64,000 nt of DNA from JBQTKD01 sp052386455 (GTDB lineage: Bacteria > Actinomycetota > Actinomycetes > Sporichthyales > Sporichthyaceae): contig JBQTKD010000034.1 of the NCBI GenBank assembly GCA_052386455.1, positions 43,793 to 107,792 of the forward strand, written 5' to 3'. Positions 16,527 through 25,469 of this stretch are shown here, one piece after another. The notes under the pieces were generated by a model, which was not told the DNA's origin, did not search any database, and saw nothing but the letters and a program-made list of their open reading frames with translations. How positions within the stretch are numbered: position 1 is the stretch's first letter; each line of letters opens with the position of its first letter. Both the position numbers and the translations under genes were made by a program.

Positions 16527-18062
16527 ATGAGTCAGGTACTCGACCCTCCGGTTCCTCCGTCCGACGACGCCGCGCCCGCCGGCACCTATGCGCTCGGGGT
16601 GTCGCGTCCACCCTTGGAGATGGCGAACCTGCCCACTCCGGAGGAGGTGTGGGGGGTCGAGCGCGTGGGCCGCAGGGAGATCGTGCGCTACGCGGTCGGC
16701 CCGAGCCTGATCGCGCTCGGCGTCGCGGTCGGCAGCGGGGAGTGGCTGCTCGGTCCGCTGACGGTGGGCAAGTACGGGTTCATCGGGATCGGCTGGATCA
16801 TCACGGTCGCGGCGATCCTGCAGACCCTGTACAACGTCGAGATCGGCCGCTACGTCGTCGCCACCGGCGAGGTGCCGGTGGTCGGGTTCGCCCGCATCCC
16901 ACCCGGCCGGTTGGTCTGGGTGCCGCTGGCGCTGGCGGCGATGTTCTCCGCGTTCATTCTCGGCGGCTGGGCGAAGGCGGCGGCGAAGAGCCTGTTCGCC
17001 CTCGTGGAAGGCCGCCCCGCCGGGCCGGGCGACGGCGGCCGCGTCGAGGTGCTGACCTTCGCTCTCCTAGGCGCCGTACTGGTCATCACGCTGGCGGTCC
17101 GCAAGATCACCCGCAGCCTGGAGATCATGAACGCCGGCCTGATCGGCGTCGAGCTGGCGTTTCTCGGGGTGCTCACCGTGCTGGTCGTCCCGTGGGACAT
17201 CTGGTGGGACGGCCTGCGCGGGCTGGTCACCCCGGCCTCGCCGCCGGCCGGCGCATCGGCCACCGACCTCGGCGCGCTGGCCGGGTTCACCGCGCTGGCC
17301 GCCGGACTGAACTGGTTCTTCCTGAACCACTACCGGGACAAGGGCTACGGAATGGGCCACCGAGTCGGGTACCTCACCGGCGCCCGCGGTGGCAAGTGCG
17401 TGGTGCGCAACGTCGGCTACGCCTTCCCCGACAACGAGCTCAACCGGGAGCGTTGGTCCCGCTGGATGCGCCTGTTGCGTCTGGACCAGTTCGCGATTTT
17501 CCTGCCGTGCGCGATCCTCGGCATGCTCCTGCCCACCGTGTTGATGCGGCACCTGGTCGAACAGACCGGCACCGCGCCGACCACCGCCAACGTCGACACG
17601 TTCGCAGCCACCCTGCTCGGCGCGGAGTACGGCCGGTGGCTGTTCTACGTCACGCTGCTAATCGGGTTCCTGATCCTGTTCGACACCCAGCTCGGGTTGT
17701 TCGAGGCGCTGGTGCGCAACGCCACCGACGCGGCGAACATCAGCCCTCGACTCGTGGCGGCCGGCGGCGGGGACCTGCGCCGGTTCTACTTCGGCTTCAT
17801 GGTCGTGCTGACGGTCGTGATCGGCTACATCACGACGTTGACCCAACCGGTGACGCTGATTCAGACCTCGGCGAACATGGCCAACGCCGGCGCGCTGGTG
17901 TTCCCGTTCGCGCTGATGTACCTGAACTCCCGGCTGCCCAAGCCGGCACGGCCGCCGAAGTGGGCCTACGCGGCCCTGCTGGCCAACACCCTGTTCTTCG
18001 GCTTCTTCTTCCTCAACTTCCTCGCGGAGAAGCTCGGCGGCGAGCCGTTGATTACCTTCTGA
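16527..18062 (+). CDS. Nramp-related divalent metal ion transporter
   Basis: The 511-aa protein is an integral membrane transporter with about eleven hydrophobic segments. The first contains VGPSLIALGVAVGSGEWLLGPLTVGKYG, which resembles the Nramp first helix, although the canonical DPGN metal-binding motif is replaced by GSGEW. A large loop at about residues 280-310 (FLNHYRDKGYGMGHRVGYLTG) and a helix with FDTQLGLFEALVRNATDAA follow. This is the Nramp-like subgroup whose substrate is not established; H+-coupled metal uptake is only a family-level guess. Start is the ATG at 16527, after CAGGAG. Confidence 0.8.
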   Translation: MSQVLDPPVPPSDDAAPAGTYALGVSRPPLEMANLPTPEEVWGVERVGRREIVRYAVGPSLIALGVAVGSGEWLLGPLTVGKYGFIGIGWIITVAAILQTLYNVEIGRYVVATGEVPVVGFARIPPGRLVWVPLALAAMFSAFILGGWAKAAAKSLFALVEGRPAGPGDGGRVEVLTFALLGAVLVITLAVRKITRSLEIMNAGLIGVELAFLGVLTVLVVPWDIWWDGLRGLVTPASPPAGASATDLGALAGFTALAAGLNWFFLNHYRDKGYGMGHRVGYLTGARGGKCVVRNVGYAFPDNELNRERWSRWMRLLRLDQFAIFLPCAILGMLLPTVLMRHLVEQTGTAPTTANVDTFAATLLGAEYGRWLFYVTLLIGFLILFDTQLGLFEALVRNATDAANISPRLVAAGGGDLRRFYFGFMVVLTVVIGYITTLTQPVTLIQTSANMANAGALVFPFALMYLNSRLPKPARPPKWAYAALLANTLFFGFFFLNFLAEKLGGEPLITF

Positions 18063-18067
18063 TCGCA

Positions 18068-18490
18068 TCAGGCCTCCGCGGGGACGTCCTGTATCCGCCG
18101 CTCGCGGACGTCGTCGAGGAAACGGGCCGCGATTGCGAAGTCGCCGTCGTCGTGCAGCACGACGAGGCCCTGCGCGGCTGCAGTGGCGCAGATCAACAGG
18201 TCGACGGGCGACAGGGCCCGGTGGGCACCGGCGCGCACGAGGCGGTACTGGGCGGCCTCGATCCACCGCCAACTCGTCTTCGGGACGGGCACGTCCGGAT
18301 AGAGCTCGGCGAACATGTCGTTCATCTGCTCGTACTCGTCGAGATTGCGGGCGGAGCGGCGGAACTCGGTCCGCAGCGGATGACACGAACCGACCCCCGC
18401 CGCGGTGATGGTCTGCGACCATGCCGCCCGAAGACCGGCGTCCCGCAACACGCGCCACAATCCGGACGAGTCGATGAGGTAGCGGATCAC
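18068..18490 (-). CDS. vapC: VapC-type PIN-domain toxin
   Basis: The 140-aa product has the PIN ribonuclease fold: YLIDSSGLWRVL supplies the first acidic residue, RTEFRRS the following helix, SPVDLLICATAAAQG the central Asp and LHDDGDF the last acidic pair. It should cleave a specific RNA when freed from its antitoxin. The GTG at 18488-18490 overlaps the antitoxin stop (GTGA), so synthesis is coupled. It ends 6 bases from the convergent transporter gene. Confidence 0.88.
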   Translation of the reverse strand: MIRYLIDSSGLWRVLRDAGLRAAWSQTITAAGVGSCHPLRTEFRRSARNLDEYEQMNDMFAELYPDVPVPKTSWRWIEAAQYRLVRAGAHRALSPVDLLICATAAAQGLVVLHDDGDFAIAARFLDDVRERRIQDVPAEA

Positions 18491-18699
18491 CGCTTCTCTT
18501 CGTCCCGGCGCCGTTCCCAGTCCTCGTAGTCCCAGTGCTGCGCCGCCTCCGCAGCGCGGTCGAGCGCCTCGATCCGGCGGTGGCGAGCGGCGTACTCGCG
18601 CAACGCCAGGTTGACGGTGTCCTTCTTCGTCCTCGCGCCCGACAGGCGCATCGCCTCGGCGAGCGCGTCCTCGTCGAGATCGATCTGCGTCACAGCCAT
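18487..18699 (-). CDS. vapB: VapB-type ribbon-helix-helix antitoxin
   Basis: The 70-aa protein starts MAVTQIDLDEDALAEAM, a ribbon-helix-helix DNA-binding strand and helix, continues SGARTKKDTVNLALREY and ends in an acidic and aromatic tail (HWDYEDWERRRDEEKR) that would occupy the toxin active site. It precedes vapC with a 4-base overlap. The ATG at 18697-18699 is preferred over the upstream ATG at 18745-18747 because the RHH strand should begin at residue 2. Autoregulation through the 18700-18780 region is expected from the family. Confidence 0.87.
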   Translation of the reverse strand: MAVTQIDLDEDALAEAMRLSGARTKKDTVNLALREYAARHRRIEALDRAAEAAQHWDYEDWERRRDEEKR

Positions 18700-18780
18700 C
18701 GGAGCCCCATGTTGATGATGTGGGAGACGTAACCATAAAGCATACATCGCGGACGAAGGCCAGCTCGGCCGATCCGGCGG

Positions 18781-19866
18781 CTATGCGTCGGCGGAGAAGC
18801 GGACGGACTTGTCGGGCAGGACGGCCTGCGTCCACACGCGTGCGCCGTCGAGCAGTTCGTTGTCCGCACCCACCTGCGCGTCGTCGCCGACGACCACGCC
18901 GACGAGCCGAGTTCGCTCCCCCACGCGTGCGCCCGCACCGACGATGCTGTCCCGCACCGTCGCGCCGGCGGCCACGACGACGCCGGCCTGCAGCACGCTG
19001 CCGGAGACCACCGCGCCCGACTCGACCACGACGTCCGGGCCGAGCGCGCTGCCGCGTTCCAGCACAGCGTCCGGCGCCACCCGGGCGCTCGGGTCGACCA
19101 GCGCCGGACCGGTCGCCGGCACGGCGGCCGAGGGCAGGGTGCCCGTAACGAGGTCGGCGCTGCCCTTCACGTAGGCGGCCGGGGTGCCGAGGTCCAGCCA
19201 GTAGGCGGTGTCCAGGTGCCCCTGCACCCGCGCACCCGCGGCGAGCAGGCCGGGAAAGGTATCGCGCTCGACGGAGACGACGACCCCGGCCGGGATGGCG
19301 TCCACGACGCGTCGGCGAAAGACGTAGCAGCCGGCGTTGATCTGGTCGCTGACCGGCTCCGGGGCCTTCTCCAGGAACGCCAGCACGCGCCCGTCCGCAT
19401 CCGTCGGCACGCAGCCGAACGCACGCGGGTCCGGCACGGTCAGCAGGTGCAGGGTGACCTCGGCGTCCGCCAGCGCGTGGGCCTTGAGTTGGGCACCGAG
19501 GTCATGTCCGGACAGCACGTCACCGTTGAAGATCAGCACTGGATCCTCGGGCGCGCTGCGCAGGCGGGAGGCGGCGTTGCGGATGCCGCCCCCGGTGCCC
19601 AGCGGCCGGTCCTCGATCACGTACTCGAGCTCCACGCCGAGCGCCGAGCCGTCGCCGAAGTGCTCGGTAAAGACCTCCGCGCGATACGAGGTGGCCAGCA
19701 CGACGTGCTCCACGCCCGCCTCGCGCAGGCGCACGATCTGATGGGTCAGCAGCGGAACGCCCGCAGTGGGCAGCATCGGCTTCGGGGTGCGGGCCGTCAG
19801 CGGCCGAAGCCGCGTGCCCTGCCCACCGACGAGCAGGATCGCCTCTGCAGCGGCAATCTGACCCAT
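18781..19866 (-). CDS. Mannose-1-phosphate guanylyltransferase-type nucleotidyltransferase
   Basis: The 361-aa enzyme probably makes GDP-mannose from mannose-1-P and GTP. The nucleotidyltransferase domain (about 1-240) has ILLVGGQGTRLRPLT with PKPMLP, PLGTGGGIRNA and FNGDVL. The C-terminal third consists of left-handed beta-helix hexapeptide repeats (SARVAPDAVLERGSALGPDV and on). It matches the Rv3264c position and completes the mannose pathway with the 1-3.5 kb genes. Nucleotide specificity is inferred from context, since UDP/dTDP-sugar enzymes look similar. It follows the glycosyltransferase gene by 2 bases. Confidence 0.85.
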   Translation of the reverse strand: MGQIAAAEAILLVGGQGTRLRPLTARTPKPMLPTAGVPLLTHQIVRLREAGVEHVVLATSYRAEVFTEHFGDGSALGVELEYVIEDRPLGTGGGIRNAASRLRSAPEDPVLIFNGDVLSGHDLGAQLKAHALADAEVTLHLLTVPDPRAFGCVPTDADGRVLAFLEKAPEPVSDQINAGCYVFRRRVVDAIPAGVVVSVERDTFPGLLAAGARVQGHLDTAYWLDLGTPAAYVKGSADLVTGTLPSAAVPATGPALVDPSARVAPDAVLERGSALGPDVVVESGAVVSGSVLQAGVVVAAGATVRDSIVGAGARVGERTRLVGVVVGDDAQVGADNELLDGARVWTQAVLPDKSVRFSADA

Positions 19867-19868
19867 CG

Positions 19869-21014
19869 TTAGCGAGTAGCGACCGCTTGCGCGGCCTTGG
19901 CGTAGGTCTCGAGATGGACCTCGGCCGAGCTCGTCCAGGTGAACAGCTGCGAGCGCGCGTGCGCGGCCTCGGACAGCGCCCGGCGGCGGTCCTCCTCGCC
20001 CAGCAGGCGCCGCAGGTTCCGGGCGATGCTGTCCGCCTCGGGTTCGGTGTACGCCGCGGCCTCGCCGCCCACCTCGGGCAGCGAGAGGCGCCGCGCGATC
20101 AGCACGGCCGCGCCGCAGGCCATGGCCTCCAGCGTCGGGAAACCGAAGCCCTCGGACCGGCTGGTGTAGGCCATGATCGTGGCACCGCCCATGAAGCCGG
20201 GCAGGTCCGCAGGCCGGAGGAAGCCGGGGCGGATCAGGCGCAGGTGCTCGGGGACGTCGGCCACCGCGTCGCGGACGGCCGGGTCTCCGGTGGCGGGACC
20301 GGCCAGGACGAGCGCGGGCGGGTCGGCCATGTCGGCGACGCCCTGGACCCAGCCGCGGATCAGTTCGGGGATGTTCTTGCGCCGAGACAGCTCGCCCAGG
20401 GTGCCGACGTAGCTGCGCCCGGCCAGCCCGAGCCGCCGCGCGACGCGCTCGCGCTCGATCTCGGTCGGCGGGCGGAACACGGTGGTGTCGATGCCGTGGT
20501 AGGCCACGTCCACGCGGCTCGAGTCCGCCTCGAACATGCGGACCAGTTCGTCTCGCGTGGCGCGCGAGGGGACGATGAAGCGCGTGGCCTTGACCAGCGC
20601 GCTGCGGGTGGCCTGGCGGAAGAAGTCTCCGCGCTCGTCCTCGTAGGAGTCCGGGTCGCTGAACATCGTGGCGTCGTGCAGGGTGACGACCACGGGGATG
20701 TTCGTATCGAACGGCATCGAGTACTGCGGGCAGTGCAGGACCTCGGCGCCGATTTCCTCGGCGAGCGCCGGCAGGCCGGTCTGCTCCCACGCGAGACGGT
20801 TCTGCCGCTGCGCGATGGTGCTCGGCGCCGGGAGGATCCGGGCGGTGGGTGCCAGGCGCGCCAGTCGGTCCGCGTCCGCCCGCTGGCAGGCAACGGCGAT
20901 GTCGGCGCCTGCCGCAGCCAACGCGGGCACCAGGCCGTCGATGTACCGACCCACCCCGCCGCGGTCGGCAGGTACGGCCGTCGCATCGACGAGCACCCGC
21001 GGGCCCACTACCAC
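19869..21014 (-). CDS. Glycosyltransferase, GT4 type (GT-B fold)
   Basis: The 381-aa protein has the GT-B fold of mannosyl/rhamnosyl-type transferases: N-terminal GGVGRYIDGLVPALA, HCPQYSMPF, VVTLHDATMF, a linker around VDVAYHGIDTTVF and GTLGELSRRKNI, and the nucleotide-sugar binding SRSEGFGFPTLEAMACG followed by LPEVGGEAA. It is co-transcribed with the guanylyltransferase downstream, suggesting GDP-mannose as donor. In mycobacteria this slot holds WbbL, which is a GT2 enzyme, so the gene is not its orthologue. The start is the GTG at 21012-21014, with another GTG two codons on. Confidence 0.86.
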   Translation of the reverse strand: MVVGPRVLVDATAVPADRGGVGRYIDGLVPALAAAGADIAVACQRADADRLARLAPTARILPAPSTIAQRQNRLAWEQTGLPALAEEIGAEVLHCPQYSMPFDTNIPVVVTLHDATMFSDPDSYEDERGDFFRQATRSALVKATRFIVPSRATRDELVRMFEADSSRVDVAYHGIDTTVFRPPTEIERERVARRLGLAGRSYVGTLGELSRRKNIPELIRGWVQGVADMADPPALVLAGPATGDPAVRDAVADVPEHLRLIRPGFLRPADLPGFMGGATIMAYTSRSEGFGFPTLEAMACGAAVLIARRLSLPEVGGEAAAYTEPEADSIARNLRRLLGEEDRRRALSEAAHARSQLFTWTSSAEVHLETYAKAAQAVATR

Positions 21015-21104
21015 CCCTGACGATCGAACGCGTATCGAGCCGGGTCGGCAGCTTCGACAACCCAGTCAGGCCAGCCTATGCCATCACCCTCTAGCCTGCG
21101 GCCG

Positions 21105-21839
21105 ATGACGACACTCCCCGACCTGTTCCGTCGCAACGCGAGCCCGGATCCGGGGCGGCCGTTCGTGACGTTCCACGACGACGCCACCGGCGCGCGGGTG
21201 GAGCTGTCCTGGACGACCACCGAGAACGCCGTGGCCAAGACCGCGAACCTGCTGCTCGACGAGGTGGGCGCGGAGCCCGGCGAGCGGGTGGCGCTGTGGT
21301 TGCCGACGCACTGGCAGACCGCGGTCTGGTACCTCGCCTGCTGGCGCGCGGGCCTGGTCGCGGCGCCAGGGCTGGACCCGGCCCAGGCCGACTACGCGGT
21401 CGCCGGACCGGCCGAACTCGACGCCACCGCCGCCTGCCCCGGCCCGCGGCTGCTCGTGGGACTGCACCCCCTGGGCCTGCCCGGCACACCGGCACCGCCA
21501 GGCGTGCTGGACCACGCCCGATTGGCCCCCGCCCAGCCGGACCAGTTCCTCGGCGGACCCGTCTGCCCGGACTCCCCAGCGCTGCTACGCGGTGGGACGA
21601 CGCTCACCGGCGGGGAGCTCGGTGCACAGGCGATCGCGACGGCGGGCTTGTGGGGCCTCGACCGAGGCTCGCGGGTGCAGCCGACCGCGGAACTGGGCAC
21701 GGCCGACGGCCTGCTGGCGGGGCTGCTGGCGCCGTTGGCGGTGGGCGCCGGGGTGGTCTTGGTGGCGAACCGCGATCCGGGCCGCGACGCCGAACGCGCG
21801 GCGGCCGAGCGAATCAGCCACCGGCTCCCGTCCGCGTGA
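21105..21839 (+). CDS. TIGR03089 family protein (shortened AMP-binding-enzyme homologue)
   Basis: The 244-aa product resembles only the N-terminal part of acyl-CoA synthetases/AMP ligases: TLPDLFRRNASPDPGRPFVTF, SWTTTENAVAKTANLL and GERVALWLPTHWQTAVWYLACWRAG. The C-terminal ATP-binding motifs of active ligases are absent, as in this actinobacterial family (Rv3268 position). Function unknown. The ATG at 21105 fits homologues; a 9-codon-longer start at 21078 exists. Its last 26 bases overlap the convergent amidase gene. Confidence 0.8.
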   Translation: MTTLPDLFRRNASPDPGRPFVTFHDDATGARVELSWTTTENAVAKTANLLLDEVGAEPGERVALWLPTHWQTAVWYLACWRAGLVAAPGLDPAQADYAVAGPAELDATAACPGPRLLVGLHPLGLPGTPAPPGVLDHARLAPAQPDQFLGGPVCPDSPALLRGGTTLTGGELGAQAIATAGLWGLDRGSRVQPTAELGTADGLLAGLLAPLAVGAGVVLVANRDPGRDAERAAAERISHRLPSA

Positions 21840-23205
21840 CGTCGTCCCGGTTGCCCCACGGGGAGCGCGGGCTCGGGTTCGGGTTCGCCGGACCGTAGGC
21901 GCGCTCCCACGGGCCGGCCCGCCCCTCCCGCGACACGGAGGGCCCACCGCCCTGCGCGGGGGGCTGGGGCCGTGGCCCCGCTTCGGCCGGCGGCGGCAGC
22001 GGCACCGCGGCCGGGCCGGTGCCGACGAGCGTGCGGGTCCGCCCGTACTCGACGGTGCCCTTCTTCTGCAGCGCCGCGACCCGCTTGCGCAGCTTCGGCA
22101 GCGCGTCGTACAGGTACTCGCCCGGGCAGGACGTGCGGCCCGCGTCGCGGTGGCCGGAGATGCGCCGGAACGCCGCCTCGCGGCCCTTCTTGTACCGGGA
22201 GGTCCCGCCGCCCTGCGAGACGAAGTAGCCCCGGGTAGAGGGCCCGAAAAACCCGTCGGCGCGGTCGAGCTTCCAGTTGATCAGCCGGGCCAGGGCCTCC
22301 ATGGTCGCGGCCTTGGGCCGCTGATTGTTGAAGTTGCCGAGCACCGCGATGCCGACGGTCTCGACGTTGAAGCCGCCGGTGTGCGCGCCGCGGACCTGGC
22401 GTCCGACGCCGCCGTACCGGCCCTCCCAGACCCGGCCCCACTTGTCGACCAGGAAGTTGTAGCCGATGTCCGACCAGCCGCGACCCTTGGTGTGGAAGGC
22501 GTAGATCCCGCGGATGATCTTCGGGACCTGAGCGGGCGTGTAGTAGTTCGTCTCGCTCGTGTGGTGCACGAACGCTGCACGGATGCTCCCGGTGTACTTG
22601 GGCGCCTCGCGCAGCCGTTCGTCGGCCCGCCAGTCCGCGCGGGTGCGGATGCGGGGCGGCCCGGTGTCCGCCGCGGCCTCGGAGAAGTCCGGCATCGGCG
22701 CCGGCGCGGGGCTCGGGTCCTCGCCCGGATCGATCAGCAGCAGGCGCAGGTCGGTCGGCAGGGCGAGCGGGTGCAGCGCCGGCGGCCGGGCGTCGAGGCG
22801 CAGTTGGAGACCTTCGGCCGGCCCGGTCCACAGCGGGACCGTCCCGGAGTTCGGGCCGCGACCCGGCGGCCCCGCGGACTCGGGAGAGTCCGGGTCCGGA
22901 CCGTCGAAGTCCTCGTGCAGGTGGGTCCATCCGCTCCAGACGCCGTCGGTCCGGGTCCGCACGCTCACCTGCGGGATCTCCCGCCCGGCCGGCCAGGTCA
23001 GCGCGACCATGCTGAACGGCGCTGTCGCGCGAGCCGGTTCGAGCAGCGACCCGGCCGCGCGCACGTCCGCTCCGGTCAGGTTCAGCTCCACGATCCGGGG
23101 AGCGATGCCGGCCGCGACGGCACGCGCCTTGCCCGGCAGAGCGGGGCCGACAAACGCCACCCCGGCCCCGAGCCCGAGGACGCACATCGCTGCTACCGAC
23201 CGCAT
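21814..23205 (-). CDS. Secreted peptidoglycan-recognition-type N-acetylmuramoyl-L-alanine amidase
   Basis: The product of about 463 aa has an N-terminal signal segment (MRSVAAMCVLGLGAGVAFVG), a 170-residue beta-rich N-terminal region and a PGRP/Ami_2 amidase domain (about 195-370). The domain has RADWRADERLR, AFVHHTSETNYYT with a zinc histidine, FHTKGRGWSDIGYNFLVDKWGRVWEGR and the second zinc site ISGHRDAGRTSCPG. It should cleave the lactyl-L-Ala bond of peptidoglycan outside the cell. A Pro/Arg-rich disordered tail of about 70 residues follows. Start is ATG 23203-23205; a GTG eight codons upstream is possible. Confidence 0.88.
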   Translation of the reverse strand: MRSVAAMCVLGLGAGVAFVGPALPGKARAVAAGIAPRIVELNLTGADVRAAGSLLEPARATAPFSMVALTWPAGREIPQVSVRTRTDGVWSGWTHLHEDFDGPDPDSPESAGPPGRGPNSGTVPLWTGPAEGLQLRLDARPPALHPLALPTDLRLLLIDPGEDPSPAPAPMPDFSEAAADTGPPRIRTRADWRADERLREAPKYTGSIRAAFVHHTSETNYYTPAQVPKIIRGIYAFHTKGRGWSDIGYNFLVDKWGRVWEGRYGGVGRQVRGAHTGGFNVETVGIAVLGNFNNQRPKAATMEALARLINWKLDRADGFFGPSTRGYFVSQGGGTSRYKKGREAAFRRISGHRDAGRTSCPGEYLYDALPKLRKRVAALQKKGTVEYGRTRTLVGTGPAAVPLPPPAEAGPRPQPPAQGGGPSVSREGRAGPWERAYGPANPNPSPRSPWGNRDDVTRTGAGG

Positions 23206-23316
23206 GCCTGGTGTTTCCCCCGTACCCACCGCGCGTTGCCCGTGACAACCAACGGTGACCGAGTGGACACGCTCAGGCGACCCACCCGGCCGGGATTACT
23301 CCATGTGGGTGAACGG

Positions 23317-23955
23317 TCAGGCGGAAGGGGTGAAGGACGCACGGCGCAGCCAGCGCCGCCACCCCATGGCGCTTTCGGCCACGAACAGCACCCCGAACGC
23401 GACGGCGAGGACCAGCAGTGGCCGGTTGAGCCCGACGTCGACCAGCAGCAGCAGGGCGAGCAGAACGAGGCGCCCGTCCCAGCCCAGGCCGAGCGAGAAC
23501 ACCGACTCGCGGGGCCCACGGCGCTGGTACCGCCAGCGGTAGACGGTGTCGTAGTGGTGGTAGGCGATGGCGCACAGCAGCGCAAACGCCGCGGGCACGG
23601 CGTCCGGGTCGACGACGGCGACGACCCGCACGATCAGCCCGTACTCGATGGCCCGGACGACGGCGGGCACGAGCCAGCCGAACCTTCCCGAGACCGGCCT
23701 ACGCCAGGCGGGAACGGCCAGCAGGACGACGACGAGAAGCAGCAGGCCGGTCCCCAGGCGACGACCTTCGGCGGCCACGAGAGCGGTGCCCACCGCGGCG
23801 AACGCGGCGACGCCCAGCGGGATCCAGGGCTGCACCGGGGGGATCTTCGTGGCGGCGAATCGGCTCAGGAGGCCGACGTCCGCCATGTGGTCGAGCTCCC
23901 CGCGCGACGTCGCGATCGCCGCACCGTCCGGCGCGCCGCCGCCGAGGCCGCTCAT
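23317..23955 (-). CDS. DUF5941-type membrane protein
   Basis: The 212-aa protein has at least four hydrophobic segments and the family stretch AIAYHHYDTVYRWRYQRRGPRE followed by GLGWDGRLVLLALLLL. In other actinobacteria this domain is often the C-terminal part of a protein that also has nucleotidyltransferase and CDP-alcohol phosphotransferase domains. Here those are encoded separately by the gene just upstream, with a 4-base ATGA overlap, so the two products probably act together. Biochemical role unknown. Confidence 0.75.
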   Translation of the reverse strand: MSGLGGGAPDGAAIATSRGELDHMADVGLLSRFAATKIPPVQPWIPLGVAAFAAVGTALVAAEGRRLGTGLLLLVVVLLAVPAWRRPVSGRFGWLVPAVVRAIEYGLIVRVVAVVDPDAVPAAFALLCAIAYHHYDTVYRWRYQRRGPRESVFSLGLGWDGRLVLLALLLLVDVGLNRPLLVLAVAFGVLFVAESAMGWRRWLRRASFTPSA

Positions 23956-25469
23956 GTCGCCACCTCGCGCGGGGCGGGGGCGGCCAGGGCCCGGAGTACG
24001 CGGCCGGTGGTCGCGTAGATCGCCGAGAACCAACCGAGGGTCAGCAGAACCACGAACACGGCACGCGGCCCGGACACCGCAGCTGCGACCGAGATGACCA
24101 GCCAGCGCTCGCCGATGGGCAGGAACACCATGCGCTTGGCCCACTTCAGCGCCGAGGTCTTCGACGTTCGCTCGGACAGCTTCACAGCACCCTGGCCCAC
24201 GACGGCGACCGCGCGGCCCTCGAGCTTCGCGGATCCGCTCGGTGCGGGCCCGGCCTCGGTCTCCCGGAGCGACACTCGGGGCGGTGGCGGCGGCGTGCGC
24301 GAGGGAATGGTCGCGACGAAGCCGAAGTCGACGAAGTTGCGGAACACCTGTAGCGCCAGCGTCGCTGCCGCCAGAGTCCACACGGGGTCTCCGGTGCGGG
24401 CGGCGCCGAGCGCCAGCCCGGCGTAGACCGCGTACTCCTTGACGCGGTCCGTGGTGGCGTCGAGCCACGCGCCGAGTGGAGTGAAGCGGCGGGTGTACCG
24501 GGCGGTCTCGCCGTCCACGCAGTCGATCGCCAGCGAAAGCTGGAGGAGCAGCGCGCCGAGGATCAGCCACGGGGTGGTGCCGATCCAGAAACACTCGGCG
24601 GCGGCCAGCGCGATCACCAGGGCGATCAGCGTGATCGAGTTCGGGCTCCACATCCACCGGACCGCGAGGTCGGTCAACTTCGGGGAGATCTTGCGGACGA
24701 CGAACGTGGAGTAGAACCCGTCGTCGGGCCGGGCGACCCGGGCCAGCCGGATGCGATGCTCGCTGGCCCGCCCCATCTGGGTACCGAGCGTGGTGGCCTC
24801 GTCCTCGGTGCGGGGACGCGCGCAGGTGTATCCACCGGCCTCGACGGCCGCCGTCTTGCCGCCGACCCGAACCAACGCGAGCGCGAGGAGTTCGGCGAGG
24901 TCGCCGGTCCAGCCGTTCACTGTGACCAGGCCGGACAGCTCCAGGCAGGCCAGCGACATCGGCTCGCGGTCGTCGCGCTCGATCTTCATGACACCGCCGT
25001 AGGCGGCGTTCGCGCCGTGGATGGCGTGCGCGGCCGATCCGGCGGCCACGACCCGGCCCTCCGCTACCCGCAGTCGCGGCGGATCGCCGGGGACGGTGAT
25101 CACGCCGTTCCCGATCCGCGGGTCGGCGACGAGGTCGCCGAGCAGGCCGTCGTGCAGCAGGACGTCACCGTGCACCACCACGACCGCGCCGGCGCTCGAG
25201 GCGAGCTGCGAGGCGAACGTGGCCAGGGCACCGCCGTGGTCGAGGTAGCCCATGATCGGCACCTCGGCCGGCAGGTGCGCGGAGACCGCGTAGTGCCACT
25301 CCGAGCGCGTGATCACGGCCGCCGGGCTCAGCCCGTACCGGGCCAGCTGTGCCAGCAGCCGTCCCAGCACAGTGCTCGGCGACCCGCTGATGGCGGCCGG
25401 CGCGGGCAGCAGCGCGGCGGGGCTCCCGTCGGCGGCCGGCGCGTCCACGATCAGGACAAGGGACGTCAT
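23952..25469 (-). CDS. Nucleotidyltransferase-like / CDP-alcohol phosphotransferase fusion
   Basis: The 505-aa protein has an N-terminal alpha/beta domain (about 1-230) resembling sugar-nucleotide transferases: it binds a position equivalent to VVVHGDVLLHDGLL but lacks a clear GxGTRLxP loop. The C-terminal membrane domain carries the full CDP-alcohol phosphotransferase motif, DCVDGETAR, then eight residues, G, AWL, D, ATT, D. It should transfer a phospho-alcohol from a CDP-activated donor at the membrane. The acceptor is unknown, but the export and ligase genes around it point to a phosphodiester-containing envelope polymer or lipid. ATGA overlaps link it to both neighbours. Confidence 0.82.
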   Translation of the reverse strand: MTSLVLIVDAPAADGSPAALLPAPAAISGSPSTVLGRLLAQLARYGLSPAAVITRSEWHYAVSAHLPAEVPIMGYLDHGGALATFASQLASSAGAVVVVHGDVLLHDGLLGDLVADPRIGNGVITVPGDPPRLRVAEGRVVAAGSAAHAIHGANAAYGGVMKIERDDREPMSLACLELSGLVTVNGWTGDLAELLALALVRVGGKTAAVEAGGYTCARPRTEDEATTLGTQMGRASEHRIRLARVARPDDGFYSTFVVRKISPKLTDLAVRWMWSPNSITLIALVIALAAAECFWIGTTPWLILGALLLQLSLAIDCVDGETARYTRRFTPLGAWLDATTDRVKEYAVYAGLALGAARTGDPVWTLAAATLALQVFRNFVDFGFVATIPSRTPPPPPRVSLRETEAGPAPSGSAKLEGRAVAVVGQGAVKLSERTSKTSALKWAKRMVFLPIGERWLVISVAAAVSGPRAVFVVLLTLGWFSAIYATTGRVLRALAAPAPREVAT